This document shows, in pieces, positions 11,545 to 22,960 of a stretch of DNA of 64,000 bases; the stretch's first letter is position 1; every line of letters begins with the position of its first letter. The translations under genes and the position numbers were made by a program. The stretch is taken from assembly GCA_905182995.1 (NCBI GenBank), contig CAJJDP010000074.1:62001-126000 (forward strand), in the 5' to 3' direction. The stretch is from Paramecium octaurelia (Eukaryota; Ciliophora; Oligohymenophorea; Peniculida; Parameciidae). A model generated the notes under the pieces. That model made no database searches and was not told the DNA's origin. It saw nothing but the letters and a program-made list of their open reading frames with translations.

Positions 11545-12219
11545 ATGTATAATGAAGAAGAAGTGGCTATTAAACTTGGAATTGTTGGAAACTAAGCGGT
11601 AGGCAAGACATCCCTAATTTTGAGAGTAGCTGAGAAAAAATTTTGTGGAAATTAGAATTGTGGAGTTGCTTTGGATTTTAGATCGATAAGAAATTACAAG
11701 CTAAATGGAAAACTTGTTAATCTCAATATTTTCGATGTGGCTGGTCATGCTAGAAATTCTGATTTAGCACTTTCATTTATAAAAGGTGCTTCTGCATTGA
11801 TTCTGGCATTCAGCTTAAAAGACTAGGAATACTATGAGAATTAAGGAGATTAATAAACTGAAAAACTCGAGTTACAAATTCAACATTGGACTGATAAAAT
11901 TATTGAAAATTCTTGTGAAAACATTCCTGTTCTTATTGTGGGATGCCAGCTTGATTTGGTTCAAGATTAAGAGAGATTAATTCCAGCCCTTGATGAGAAA
12001 TTATAAGAAATTCTAAAATCTTGTAAAAAACTCAACATAATCAACAACACAGAAAAAAACATGATCTTCTTTCCAACTTCGGCTCTTACAGGTTAAGGAG
12101 TTGATAAGTTATTCTAAATATGGACTTTAGAAGCTGCTAAAACCTAACAATTTCGTGGATCAACTCTCAAAACGAAATCTCATTTGAAGAAGCAAAATTA
12201 GAAAGATTAATGTTGTTGA
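11545..12219 (+). CDS. Atypical small GTPase, prenylated CC end
   Basis: 224 aa, intronless. The P-loop is GNQAVGKTSLI and switch II is FDVAGHARN, so the catalytic Gln of DTAGQ is replaced by His. The G4 position reads VGCQLDLV: Cys replaces the Asn of NKxD, although Asp is kept. PTSALTG fits the G5 SAx motif. It ends KDQCC, a Rab-like prenylation signal. The missing Gln suggests slow intrinsic hydrolysis. The next gene is a related GTPase 35 bp downstream with the same Cys substitution, so this is probably a tandem duplication. Whether it is Rab- or Ras-like is open; some Miro-like features cannot be excluded. Confidence 0.85.
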
Positions 12220-12254
12220 ATAAATATATTATAAATTATAATCAAATCCACCTA

Positions 12255-12854
12255 ATGAAATAAACTCGTATTTTGCTTATCGGAGATCAAAACACTGGAA
12301 AGACTTCATTAATCAACGCACTTTGCAACGAATCAATCGCAACCTTTCCTACTGTGTATTAAGAATTTAGAAAGATTTAAATAGACAAACTACAAATACT
12401 AATCTATGATTGTCCAGGTAATCCGTCAAAAGAATATAATATTCAGTAAACTGCTCTTGTTGCTGTAGTTGCCATCAACTTAGAACATCAAAATCCTTTT
12501 TTGTATTTGGAATATCATCATCATCTTGTTAAGGATAAGCCTCTAATAATTTTTATAGGATGTAAAAGTGATAGAACTCACCATACATATAATGTTATCA
12601 AGCAATAAATTTCGAAAATACTAAATATCTAAAATGTTATTTTATACTTTACAAGTGCCCTAAATTAGAAAGAAATTGCTAAGTTTAAAGAAGACTTATC
12701 CTAGCTGCTTTATTAGAGTGGTTTAGTATTCGATGATGATTTACAAACTCAAAATCCTAATGTGTCTTATATAGAAGAACAAGACTCATAATTTTTGAAC
12801 AAATGGGCTCAGTTTTTAAACTGCTGTTGTGCATGCTTAAAGAAAGACGAGTGA
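12255..12854 (+). CDS. Atypical small GTPase with cysteine cluster near C-terminus
   Basis: 199 aa, intronless. P-loop GDQNTGKTSLI. Switch II is IYDCPGNPSK, with no catalytic Gln. G4 is IGCKSDRT, again with Cys for Asn as in the preceding gene. G5 is YFTSALN. It ends NCCCACLKKDE: a cluster of Cys residues lies six to ten positions before the end, more like a palmitoylation site than a prenyl tail. The G domain is smaller than a usual Rab (no clear extended switch I). Same strand, 35 bp after its probable paralogue. Confidence 0.85.
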
Positions 12855-14900
12855 AGCAAAGATATTATTCTATTTATTTCTGATTATTATCAATTCATTT
12901 TTCCTTCAACCAATCAGCTCTTAATACGAACTATTTATCATAATTATTTTTAGACTTTTGAATTTAAGGTTAGCTTAATTTTTTATATTTTCAACAATGC
13001 TGATTTTAGATGAATATCATCTCCCATTAAAAAAATTAAGATACAAAAAATCCATGTTCCTATATTGAACCGATAAATTCTTTTGAGCTTAGAACTCTTT
13101 TTAACTCATATATATGTGTTTATAGAAATTAAATATCTAAATGAGATTTGCATCCAAGTAAATCAAATTCTTTTGTAAATTATTTCAAAATTTTGATATT
13201 TTATTCATGCCTTTTTAATTGATTTTAAATTTCTAACAACTAATGGTTTCAAGTTGTGTTTTTTTAATAAAACCCAATAAATAATGCCATAGGAAATCCA
13301 AATGTTTAAAAACATATAAATTTCATTAATCTATGAAAAAGTCTTAAATATTTATAATGCTATTAGAACTAATTTATTCATATCTAGTTATACACATTAT
13401 TATAAACATTGTATTTTTATAATAATTGGAACATGATATATAAATGAAAGTTAGTATTTTCAAAATAGAAATAGTATCAATCAAAAGAGCTTTATTTTAT
13501 TGAAATGTTTACAAAAATAATAATCTTATTGAAAGATGTTTGATGTCCATTTCATATTGGTTGAAATTTTAAATATGAAAAATCAATTATTTTCATCTCA
13601 AATAAAAACTTCTATTTCTGATTCAAATTTAAAATTTTGGCCAATATTGCCTTAAGTTTTAATTAAATTTATTGAATTATTTGTATCGATAATTACTATA
13701 AAAAGATTAGACTTCCAATTCTAATATCAACAGTAAAATAACATCCCTTCAAAGGCTAATATTTAAAAACATTTAGCATATAAGGTGACTAATTGGGCTA
13801 AGGGAGTCATTAAAATAATAACAAACAATATAGAATCACTCAAGTAAGAATTTCGATATTCTTTTCAATTGAATTTAATTCAAACTCTTATTAATTAATT
13901 ATGAATTGAAATAATCTAATTTGTATAAATAATATTTATAATTATCAAAAAAGGATATTCTAGTAAACTCTTAAATGCATCTTTATTAATCAAAATCAAA
14001 AATTCATTATTATATCTAATTTTAAAATTATTCGTATTGAGACCTTTCAATAGAAAGTAATAGATCACTTATTTGCCTAAACGCTCTCAACAATTATTAA
14101 ACCTCAAATATTTTCTAATTTTACTAATAATTATTAGAAATTGAATTAAATCAGTTTGAGAAATTATATGGCATTTGGAGACCAATAAAGCACATATAAA
14201 TGTGTATGTTATATTATATACATTATTCTTATTCCAAAATTTACTTTTTCTAAGAGATATAAATTCTATAGTTTGTTAAAAGATTGGCTCATATTCTCAT
14301 TCAGATCAACCCGAAATTTGTAAAATTATTATTTATAATTCAAATTAATCATATTATTTAATATTAATTAGGATATGACTTATTTGCAATAATAAATAAT
14401 TTGATGTTTTTTTGAAATATAATTAATTTGTATTTCATATTTTAATATTTATTTTTAATTTCTAGAATGGCAAAACTTATTTTCTCTACATAGAAACTAA
14501 ATAATATTTTTAGATTACCACATAAAAAGTAGGAATTTTATTAAAGTCTTCATTATTAGGAATTTGTGCTTCTGTATTAAAATAAAAAATAATTAATGGT
14601 TGTAAATTCTAAAAATTGTTTCGTAGGTTAAATATAAAGATTGCGATCGAATGAACTAATCATACCTAGAGCTAATTTAATAATTCAATAATAAGTGTCA
14701 AAATGGATTATTCATTTGTTTATCATTATACTATTATATTTATATATTAAAAAATTAGCAAATATTCTTTTCTGTATATTTGCTTAACTCTTCATTAAAA
14801 AGTGAATGTTTAATATATAATTTAATTCAACTGTTTGTATTAATGAAGCCAATAAACTGATTAAAATAATTTTAGAGGATAATTTAATAAATAAATTATT
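12855..14900. other. Long gene-free AT-rich stretch
   Basis: About 2 kb without any reading frame I can support on either strand, against typical gaps of 50-600 bp here. Only short AT-rich blocks and homopolymers are visible. Possible content is decayed gene, transposon or IES remnants, or an unrecognised ncRNA. Nothing in it is identifiable by eye. Confidence 0.5.
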
Positions 14901-15104
14901 ATGGGAATCTGTCATGGAAGCGCTAAAAGCAATAATGGATAGTTGAAACAAGTTATGGCCAAGGCAAAAAAATCTCAAGATATAGAAGTTATTTTAAAAG
15001 AGACAACTGATGTCTATACTACCTTCAATCCATATAATAATCCCATTCTTAATCGCCGTTTAAGAGAGTAAAATACTCAAACCCAAACGAATGTGCAACA
15101 ATGA
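14901..15104 (+). CDS. 67-aa protein with MGIC N-terminus
   Basis: Begins MGICHGSAKSNNG, a good N-myristoylation signal with Cys4 available for palmitoylation. It continues KKSQDIEVILKETTDV and ends with Gln/Thr-rich TQTQTNVQQ, closed by TGA at 15102. No intron. Too short for fold assignment. The acyl motif and clean ORF flanked by AT-rich DNA support it as a real small gene. Family unknown. Confidence 0.6.
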
Positions 15105-15642
15105 TTGAATAATTATTTTTTGGTTCATTATTGTTTTACTAAAATTGTTTAATAATGATAAGCATTTAGTATTTCAAAAATTAAGTCTAAAATAATTTTT
15201 TCTTAATTAAAATATCTTTTCCAAAATTGCTTATGATTATTAATAAGAATTAGCACGTTTTTTATTTAAAATGATTCCAAAATCATCAAAATGTTCTAAC
15301 ACCACATATGAAATAATATTTTTATATTAAAGATTCACAATTCAAATAAGTTTTCATACATTTTATCTTAAATACCCTGAATAAAAGATTAATAGCATAA
15401 AATTTAATGTATTTTAGGTTTATCTTAAATAATAATGTTAATAATATAAGATGAAGTTTTAATAAATTTAAACTGATCCAATAAATAGGAAGTAGAATTC
15501 CTCATGATCTATATGTAGACGATTAATTTATCAATATTAATGCTGAAAGGTAAAGACTTTTCATTTAATTTTATGTTTGAATCTAAATTTATGTTATTCA
15601 ATAATGTAAATACATAATTTATTTTTCAATTTTTATAATATG
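15105..15642. other. Intergenic, convergent
   Basis: 538 bp of AT-rich sequence between convergent genes. Nothing recognisable. Confidence 0.5.
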
Positions 15643-17277
15643 TCATTTTTCATCTTCCTCGTCAATTTTATCTGTGTTTCCAAATTTACTATTTTTTTTT
15701 TCATTAGGACTTCCACTAAGATCCACATGATCAAATTCAGTAGTATTAAATTTTTACATTACTTTACCATGTTGAGGTTCTTTGAATCCTTTGAATGCAC
15801 TATCTTAGGTGACAAAAGATCCTTTTTCAATTTACTTGTTATTTTGTAACGAAGGCGAATCACTTTAAAATTCTTAAGTTTAGAAATTCTTTCCTCCAGA
15901 AGAAAAAAATTATTTTTTTTGAGAAGAAGTTTGTTAAAGTTTGGTTTCTTAGGTGTGACTTTTTTCAAAAAAAGGTTCCTATAAACACGCACTGGCTGAT
16001 ATTCTTTTGGTAGGATCTTTCTCAAGCATTCTTTGAATTAAATTAATGATAGTAGGATCTATTTTCTTCATTTACAACGGAGTTAAATCAATTTTGCATT
16101 ATTTATTTAATTTTAAAACTAAATTAAATCCTACTCCTGGAAAGAGATCTTTGCCAGTCAAACTATAAGCTCATATTAGAATGAAGTACAATTTAAAGAA
16201 AATAACTCCAGCACTGAAGACATCGCATACTTTGTCATACTTTTCTGATTTATCAATTAAATTTGCAATCTCAGGGGCAACATAGCCAGGAGTACCACAT
16301 TTTGGAAATAAATATCTTGCATTATATTACCGATTGATTACTTTTCAATATTGCAATAGGTTGCCAAACCAAAATCTACTATTTTCAAAGAATTCAAATC
16401 AGATTTTTTTTATAACATAATGTTCTCTGGTTTAAGATCGCGATGCATTATGTTTTTCTTATGCATATATTCAATTCCAGTCAGAATTTACTAAATTTAA
16501 ATTTTAAATTAATGCTACCCACATCACATTACGCACTATCTCTTCAGGAAATCCATTTTTATGGTTATTTAATTCATCATGCAAACTCTTTCCCTCCAAC
16601 AAATCCATTACCATATAGAATGTGTTGTCGCCTTCATAAACTGCATGTAATTTGATGAATGAGGGATGATCCAAATCATTATTAATAGAAATCTCCTGAA
16701 ACATCGATTCCTTAAATTAATAAATGCTAATTACAATGCCATTTTCTGTTTCGTTTACATATGACTTATCAACACATTTTGCAGCGTAATAGAGTTCTGA
16801 ATTTTTGTGTCTCACCAATAATACTCTTGAAGAAGCTCCTTTTCCTAACGTTTAGAGGGGTGTGTAAAAATCTTAAATTCTTTGGAAGATTATTTTATTT
16901 CTCAAATGTTCTTTTAATTTAGTAAGGGTGGCATCATCTCCATAAAAACAAGTAACCTTAGCAATTTAAGAGTCTCTTATTTATTTAATCTTATAATAAA
17001 TGCCACAATTTACTTATTAAAACTTGAATGACACAATTTTGTAATGCTTCTTCCCATTAACACTCTCTTCCTCTACCTCCCATTTGATGTGAGTTTACAA
17101 TTAAATAGGTAACATATATTTCGGAACCTTGGCGTTCTCCTTAAATCAATTAAATTAACGTAATACTTTGTAGAGATCTAGTAAATTGTTATTTAATATT
17201 CCTTTATACTGTTTTGTGCCCTTTTATCCCTTTTTGTAACAACCAAATTCAAAAACTTATGGAGCTTCTAATTGCAT
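15643..17277 (-). CDS. CaMK-like Ser/Thr protein kinase with N-terminal PH-like region
   Basis: Starts MQLEAPQVFEFGCYKKGQ. The first ~130 residues are beta-rich (IKWEVEEESV, YYKIKQI, KVTCFYGDD) and may be a PH-like module; this is inferred. The kinase domain follows: [65 protein letters not shown] and DVFSAGVIFF, then the RMLEKDPTKRISA segment. Catalytic residues are intact. Several introns are required, among them 27 nt after LYK, 28 nt before QILTGIEYMH and 27 nt before LTGKDLFPG. The basic C-terminal tail ends DKIDEEDEK. Confidence 0.9.
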
Positions 17278-17526
17278 AAAATTTTAATTAATTTTATAAA
17301 ATTTAATTAACATACTATATCAGATCATGAATTAATTAACCTCTTCTTAGTGATTACACTTCATTCTACTATTTCTTATATGATTCATATTTCAATTATT
17401 AATAATTATATATGTAATCTAATAATTAAATATATAGCCTAAGAATTAATCTAAAATCATTACATTATTTAGTATTTTTAACTATGTGTTTAGATTAAGA
17501 ATTTTAATTCATATATATATCCTAAA
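17278..17526. promoter_or_regulatory. Shared promoter region, kinase / SUMO
   Basis: 249-bp divergent intergenic gap that must contain two promoters. AT-rich; no specific box identified. Confidence 0.4.
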
Positions 17527-17846
17527 ATGGCAGAACAGTAATAAGCAGACTATTTGAATCTCAAAGTTAAGTCTCAAGATGGTGAAGAAGTGTTTTTTAA
17601 AATTAAAAAGTAAACACAATTTAAGAAATTAATGGATGCATATTGTTCCAGACAAAATGTAAAACAGTACAATATACTTAGTTACAAATCTAAAATGTGC
17701 GATTTCTATTTGATGGCGAAAGAATACTAGAGACCTAAACTCCAGCAGATGTAAGATTATCAAAATGAAAATGTTTTTTTTAGATTGGAATGGAAACAGG
17801 AGATGAAATTGATGTCGTCATAGAACAAGTGGGGGGATAAATATGA
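17527..17846 (+). CDS. SUMO: SUMO (small ubiquitin-like modifier)
   Basis: 87 aa after introns of 23 nt (about 17659-17681) and 33 nt (17752-17784). The ubiquitin-like fold reads LNLKVKSQDGEEVFFKIKK, KKLMDAYCSRQN, VRFLFDGERI, TPADIGMETGDEIDVVIEQ. The diglycine is followed by two residues (VGGQI), so the precursor needs SUMO-protease processing. The conserved METGDEIDV element is diagnostic for SUMO rather than ubiquitin. Known role: nuclear protein conjugation; in ciliates SUMO is linked to conjugation and genome rearrangement. Confidence 0.96.
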
Positions 17847-17910
17847 TGAGTTAAAATAAAATAATAAAGTTATATTTCAGTTATGTTTTGTTTAGTCTCA
17901 TTCAAATCAA

Positions 17911-20900
17911 TCAATTTTCTTTAATCCATCGAAGATATACTTGCAAGGATTAACAAGTATTATAAAGATCCAACGGAATAAGTGATTATATTTCTCTGGC
18001 CCTTCTAGTTTCATAATAGAATTTAGTTTGCAGTGGAATCCAACTCACAAAATATACTAGAATTGATATCACACAAAAAATCATGAAAAGCAGAGTGAAT
18101 TATAGTTCCAAATTGGAATAATGCTAACTTAAATAACTTTCCAATTCATTTGATAATTACATGTGGCATATTCGGATAAATACCTTTTGCATTTTTCTAT
18201 TTGCATTACCAATTCTTGTGTTAAAAATATTAAGAGTGTAATTTCTTCTATGATTTGTGCTGATATTAAAGGTTAAATTATTATATACAGCATTTTTATC
18301 ATAATAAGAATATTATTGCAATATGTTTTCAGCATTTTCAAAGAAATTTGTTATTGCGATTGATAATCCTTCTTACAAAATGTTTTTGTTGAATGACAAA
18401 CATGCAGATGAATTCACTGATGGATCATACGCCAATATGATATCGCATGGGTTTTGGATGTAAATTTCATTGAATATCTATTTATATTGATCTGATAGAA
18501 TCTATTCATTTTCTTAATTCAACACATGAAGTTGAGCATCCAAATTTTTGACCCCTTCCAATTCCGCTTGTAATTTAGTTATTGAATTAAGCTCATCAAA
18601 TAAGACTGCATTTTCATCATAAAGCATCTCTTTAATACTATTGTCTATCAACCTATATTGTATAGGCAGATAGGATGTTAAGTTAACCAAAGGTACTAAA
18701 GAGTTCGTTTAATCAGTAATTATCTAATTTATAGATTAAAGATTTTACAGTCGCTGAAAAGTATAGGTAAGAAAAAAAAGAATACAGTAGAATCAAAAAT
18801 GACAAGGAGATAAATTGTACTCTTTTGTAATTGTTAATTTCAAAAACTGATTTCTTTTTTTTATTTCTATTTGATTATCCTAAATAGAATTCTTACTCAT
18901 CTTAAGCTTCAGGTTCTTCTTCAATCGATTCAATCTATTTAATTAACAAATTCAATACATCATCATTTTCATTCATTTATAACAATTATATAAAAGTTTA
19001 AAATTGATTTACAATCTTTTTAACTTATTCTTCTCTGATCATTAAATACAAAGAAATAATCTCCTTAAGCTCTTTTTGATGAAAATATAGGTATAATTAA
19101 AAAAACAATAAAATCAATGTTAGACAACATAACTAAATAGAAAAAAAGGAGATTTCTTCAAAATAAAGATTATCAATTAAACTTAGAATATTTGAATAGT
19201 AATAAGCTTATGAAACTAATTGAGACTTTGGCAATGAGTTAAGTGTATTGTGCAGATAATAATGAAAGTCTTCATTATCATCGACAAAACTTGACAATGC
19301 TGAGCCATTTAATGTGATGGCCTTTGCTATCATTTATTAAATAGCCTATGGGTAAGTAAAATTGTGATATTAATTATCAGTTGTAGCCATCTATACAAAA
19401 GCTGATTAAAACTAATCTAAAATAGGTTAATATTTTTCATTTATCAGAATATTGGCTGATGTTAAAATGTAATCATTTGCTAATAAAATATCTAATTCAT
19501 TACTAAGCTCAACAAAATTTATTTCTGCAAACCTACCGTTTGTGGCTTTCATAGTATATTGCTCAAGATTTAAATAGGAGCCTCTTAAATCCTAAAGATT
19601 TGATTAAATCTTTAGTATAGATGCAAATCTTTAATTAGAGGCTGTTAAAAGAGTGATTGCAGCCTAAAATTCACTTTGAGTCTGATTTATTATCAAGTAC
19701 ATCGCAATAGCAATAACAAACATTACAATCATCAAAGTATTTAGAACTAAGATGAGTTTCTTGAGAATTGGAGAGTAAGGGACATTCAAGAGACGAATGA
19801 TTAACTCTTGCTGATTTGATATTTTGATTTATTAAGACTGTTCTTTTTATTCTTAAATTTCTAATTTTTAAGTTTATTCTCTTATTTATTCCTCGTCTTC
19901 ATCATCTTAATCTAGATCAATTATCTCCTTAATTTCTCCTTGAAACAATCTTAAAGTCCTGATATCATGTCCTAATCCTTATTATGTTACAATAGTCACA
20001 GAAGCTTATTTTCTATTTTGAAAACTTTATTGAGTGAATACACAAACCTTTGGTTCATCTTAGACTTCACTATCATTTTTGATAGATTCATATTTGGATG
20101 TTTATTAACCTAAATGTTCAACTAAAATAATAAAGATAATAGAAAATACAGATATATGAGTTTTATTCAATAGAATATTTAAATTAATGAGTAAGGATAT
20201 TCTTCTTGATAAGATATTTTTCCTTGGGTGCTAATGGTTCATTTATTTAAACTTTTAAATAATATCCATAGATCTATTGTCTCAAATCCTATTAAGTAAA
20301 TTAATAATTTTTAGCAGATATTTCATATAATTATCCATAATATATTGAAGGAGTAATCTAATCATTTTACTTTTCATCAAAATCAGAACTTTTAGTTAGA
20401 GAAGTTATAGAATTTTCAAAAACAATCACATTCATCTTATTTAGATAATCATCCATGTTATCCATAAGAATTGGGAATAGTTTTTATATTGTTAGTTGTC
20501 GAATTTACAACTGTCGTAAGTCTAAATTAAGAATAGAGATGCAGGATGCTGAAATGCTCTCTATTTTGCCATCAAGATTAAAAATTAAGAATGCACAACT
20601 ATTGTAACACTAATCTTATCTCAGTCTGCAAAATTAAAAAATCCCTTTATCAGACATGTAAACTGAGTTAGTGCTGAAAGTCTAAATAATATAATTAGTT
20701 CTAGACACCAAAAATTATGATCTTTCTTACGTTTCATAAACTTGATCTGATCTTAATTAAGAAAAGTAATCTTCAACAAAAACGCTGTGTAATTTACAGT
20801 ATCTAAGTTACTTATAATTTAATTACTTGTCTTACAAAATCTGTGATATAGGTTTGCCAATGACATCAGTCTTAGAATACCCTAATAACGAGTGGAAAGC

Positions 20901-22859
20901 TTAATTCACATTTCTTATTATTGATGGTTGATTGGCCTTACCAAATAATTCCAAAACTACAACTGGATATGAATACTAGCTTAATTCATCTTGATTTTTC
21001 AAAAATTAACGTTCAGACTATTGTTAGATTAATTTCTTTTTATTTGCTTTTTGTACGACTTTAAAGGATTCTAATTAATGAACATGCCTATTGAATTTCT
21101 CTAATAGTTTAAATATTGATGCATCTTAAGGATTACTTCTTTGGAACTTAAACAATTATTTGTTCAATAAATGAATCGATTAAAGAATTTAAGTACCATA
21201 TTTTAGTAGCATTGCTAAATTTGGATTTTCATCCAGTAATGTATTCCAAAATGAGATTTTACGATAGGCGCATTCTTCAGTTAACTATTTAATTTATTGA
21301 TACTAATATTTCATGCTTCTGTCTATTGTTTAAATGTAAGTAACTTCTTTTGCTGCTATTGAAGATTTTAGATAGGATTGATCAATAGTTTTCCTCATCT
21401 TGAATATCAAATATTGTTATCCAAAAGACGGACAACAAGCTTCTGCTTTATCCAATTAAATTAATGCCTTCTACCCTTATTCCAAAGTGTCTAATAAGTA
21501 AGAGGAATAGTGGAGCCTTATATCAATGCTTTGAGGGTAAATCTAGAGGGCAACCTAATAGGTTTAATCAATAATCTCTTTGAGAATCATTCTTTAATCT
21601 GTATATTTACTGTTATCCTTAAACTTCTTAGACAATTCAAATGATGTCTTAATTGCACATTAAGGATTCAAACAAGTTTGTTTGTGGACTTCCAAAAATC
21701 CTAACATTAGAATTTCCTAATTTTAATCCTTTTCAAAACTCTCACATAGTTCTATCAAAAATTCCGATAGCCTTATTATTTCTTAACTTGAGAGCTATTG
21801 AATCAAGTTAGCCTATAGCAGATTGATATTTTATCTTTATTCTTGCAGTAGAATCACCAAAAGCATAGGAGCTGTCATCAACCAACCCTTAATGGTGCCT
21901 ATTAAGATCAAATGCTCAAATGTAAATGCAGTTAATAGCATAAAATTAGTATAGAAAACTAGGCCACTAATTGCAGACCAGAGTTTTTAAACAACCTTGT
22001 TGTAGAATGGTCTTTTTAAACGAATTTTGTAAAAGAATAAGAAACTTGTTAGAACTTAGATCAGAATCACAACTAAAGAGTATTTTGGTTATTCTAGCAA
22101 ACAATATATTAACATCGAGAGTGACGCATGCACAAACATGAATGTGTATGTTTATGCTTCTCTTTGTGAAAAGGCATTCTTTCTATTATTTCTAATCTCA
22201 ATAAAGAGTTTTGATCCAATTACTACTATGAGGAACATGATTGTTATTGAAAATATCACGACGCAAACATGCATTATGTAACCACTTGTCCAACATTCCT
22301 AGTCTGTTGTGTACAACATTTTTAAGTTACCATTGCTATCTCGCTTACAAACTAAAAACTAAATTTATAAATATATATGAATAATACTCCTAAATGTAAT
22401 CTCAAGATTTCAACAAATCCAGCCGTCATGAACAATTTCATCGCTATGCTTAGGATCACCCTCAAAAGTTGGTTATTAATTAGTTATTTGAGAATGGAAG
22501 CCAATATTACAATCACTGCAATTAATAGGACCACGCTAATAGCAATATACAAACCAAGCAAGTAAGTCGAAGATTTTTGTTGGTTTAACATTCTTAATAC
22601 TGTAAAATACTGCAGAAACTGTTGGATTTCGCCTGATAAAACCACATTATGCCATGCCGATTAAAGTTATATTTAAAAGGGTAAATATATAAGCTGAATA
22701 AACTAAATGAGAGATAATAAAATTGTGGTTTATAAAGATTGGGTGTTTTGGCCTACAATTTAATAAGCGACACTAAGCTTACATGTAATGATTTTACTTA
22801 AATATTGATAATTTGAATTAATCCCAAAGAGTTTATGAAAATTCTTGTTTATGACTCAT
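17911..22859 (-). CDS. Large multi-pass membrane protein with PAS domain (TmcB/TmcC-like ciliate family), copy A
   Basis: Probable start MSHKQEFSQTLWDQ at 22859. A short 19-nt GTC..TAG intron then joins to the first membrane region (TTILLSLIQFIQLIYL). That segment aligns position by position with copy B, which supports the model; a later start at 22591 is the fallback. The order is an N-terminal block of TM helices (LYIAISVVLLIAVIVIL, VVIFSITIMFLIVVIG), a long helical TPR-like region, a PAS domain near + strand 20.8-20.9 kb (LLGYSKTDVIG), then C-terminal TM segments and a basic tail ending SLQVYLRWIKEN. Family function is unknown; sensing is suggested by PAS. Many small introns; not every junction was resolved. 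Confidence 0.8.
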
Positions 22860-22960
22860 ATAAATTTGTATTTACTTATTAATTATAATGATAAAGAAAT
22901 TATTTTTAGAATTGCAAAAAATTAAAAAATTATATTTAGATAAATTTTTTATCAAAAAGA
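22860..22960. promoter_or_regulatory. Bidirectional promoter between paralogous PAS genes
   Basis: Only 101 bp separate the inferred start codons of two divergent paralogues. The sequence is almost pure A+T. The two genes therefore probably share one regulatory region. Confidence 0.5.
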
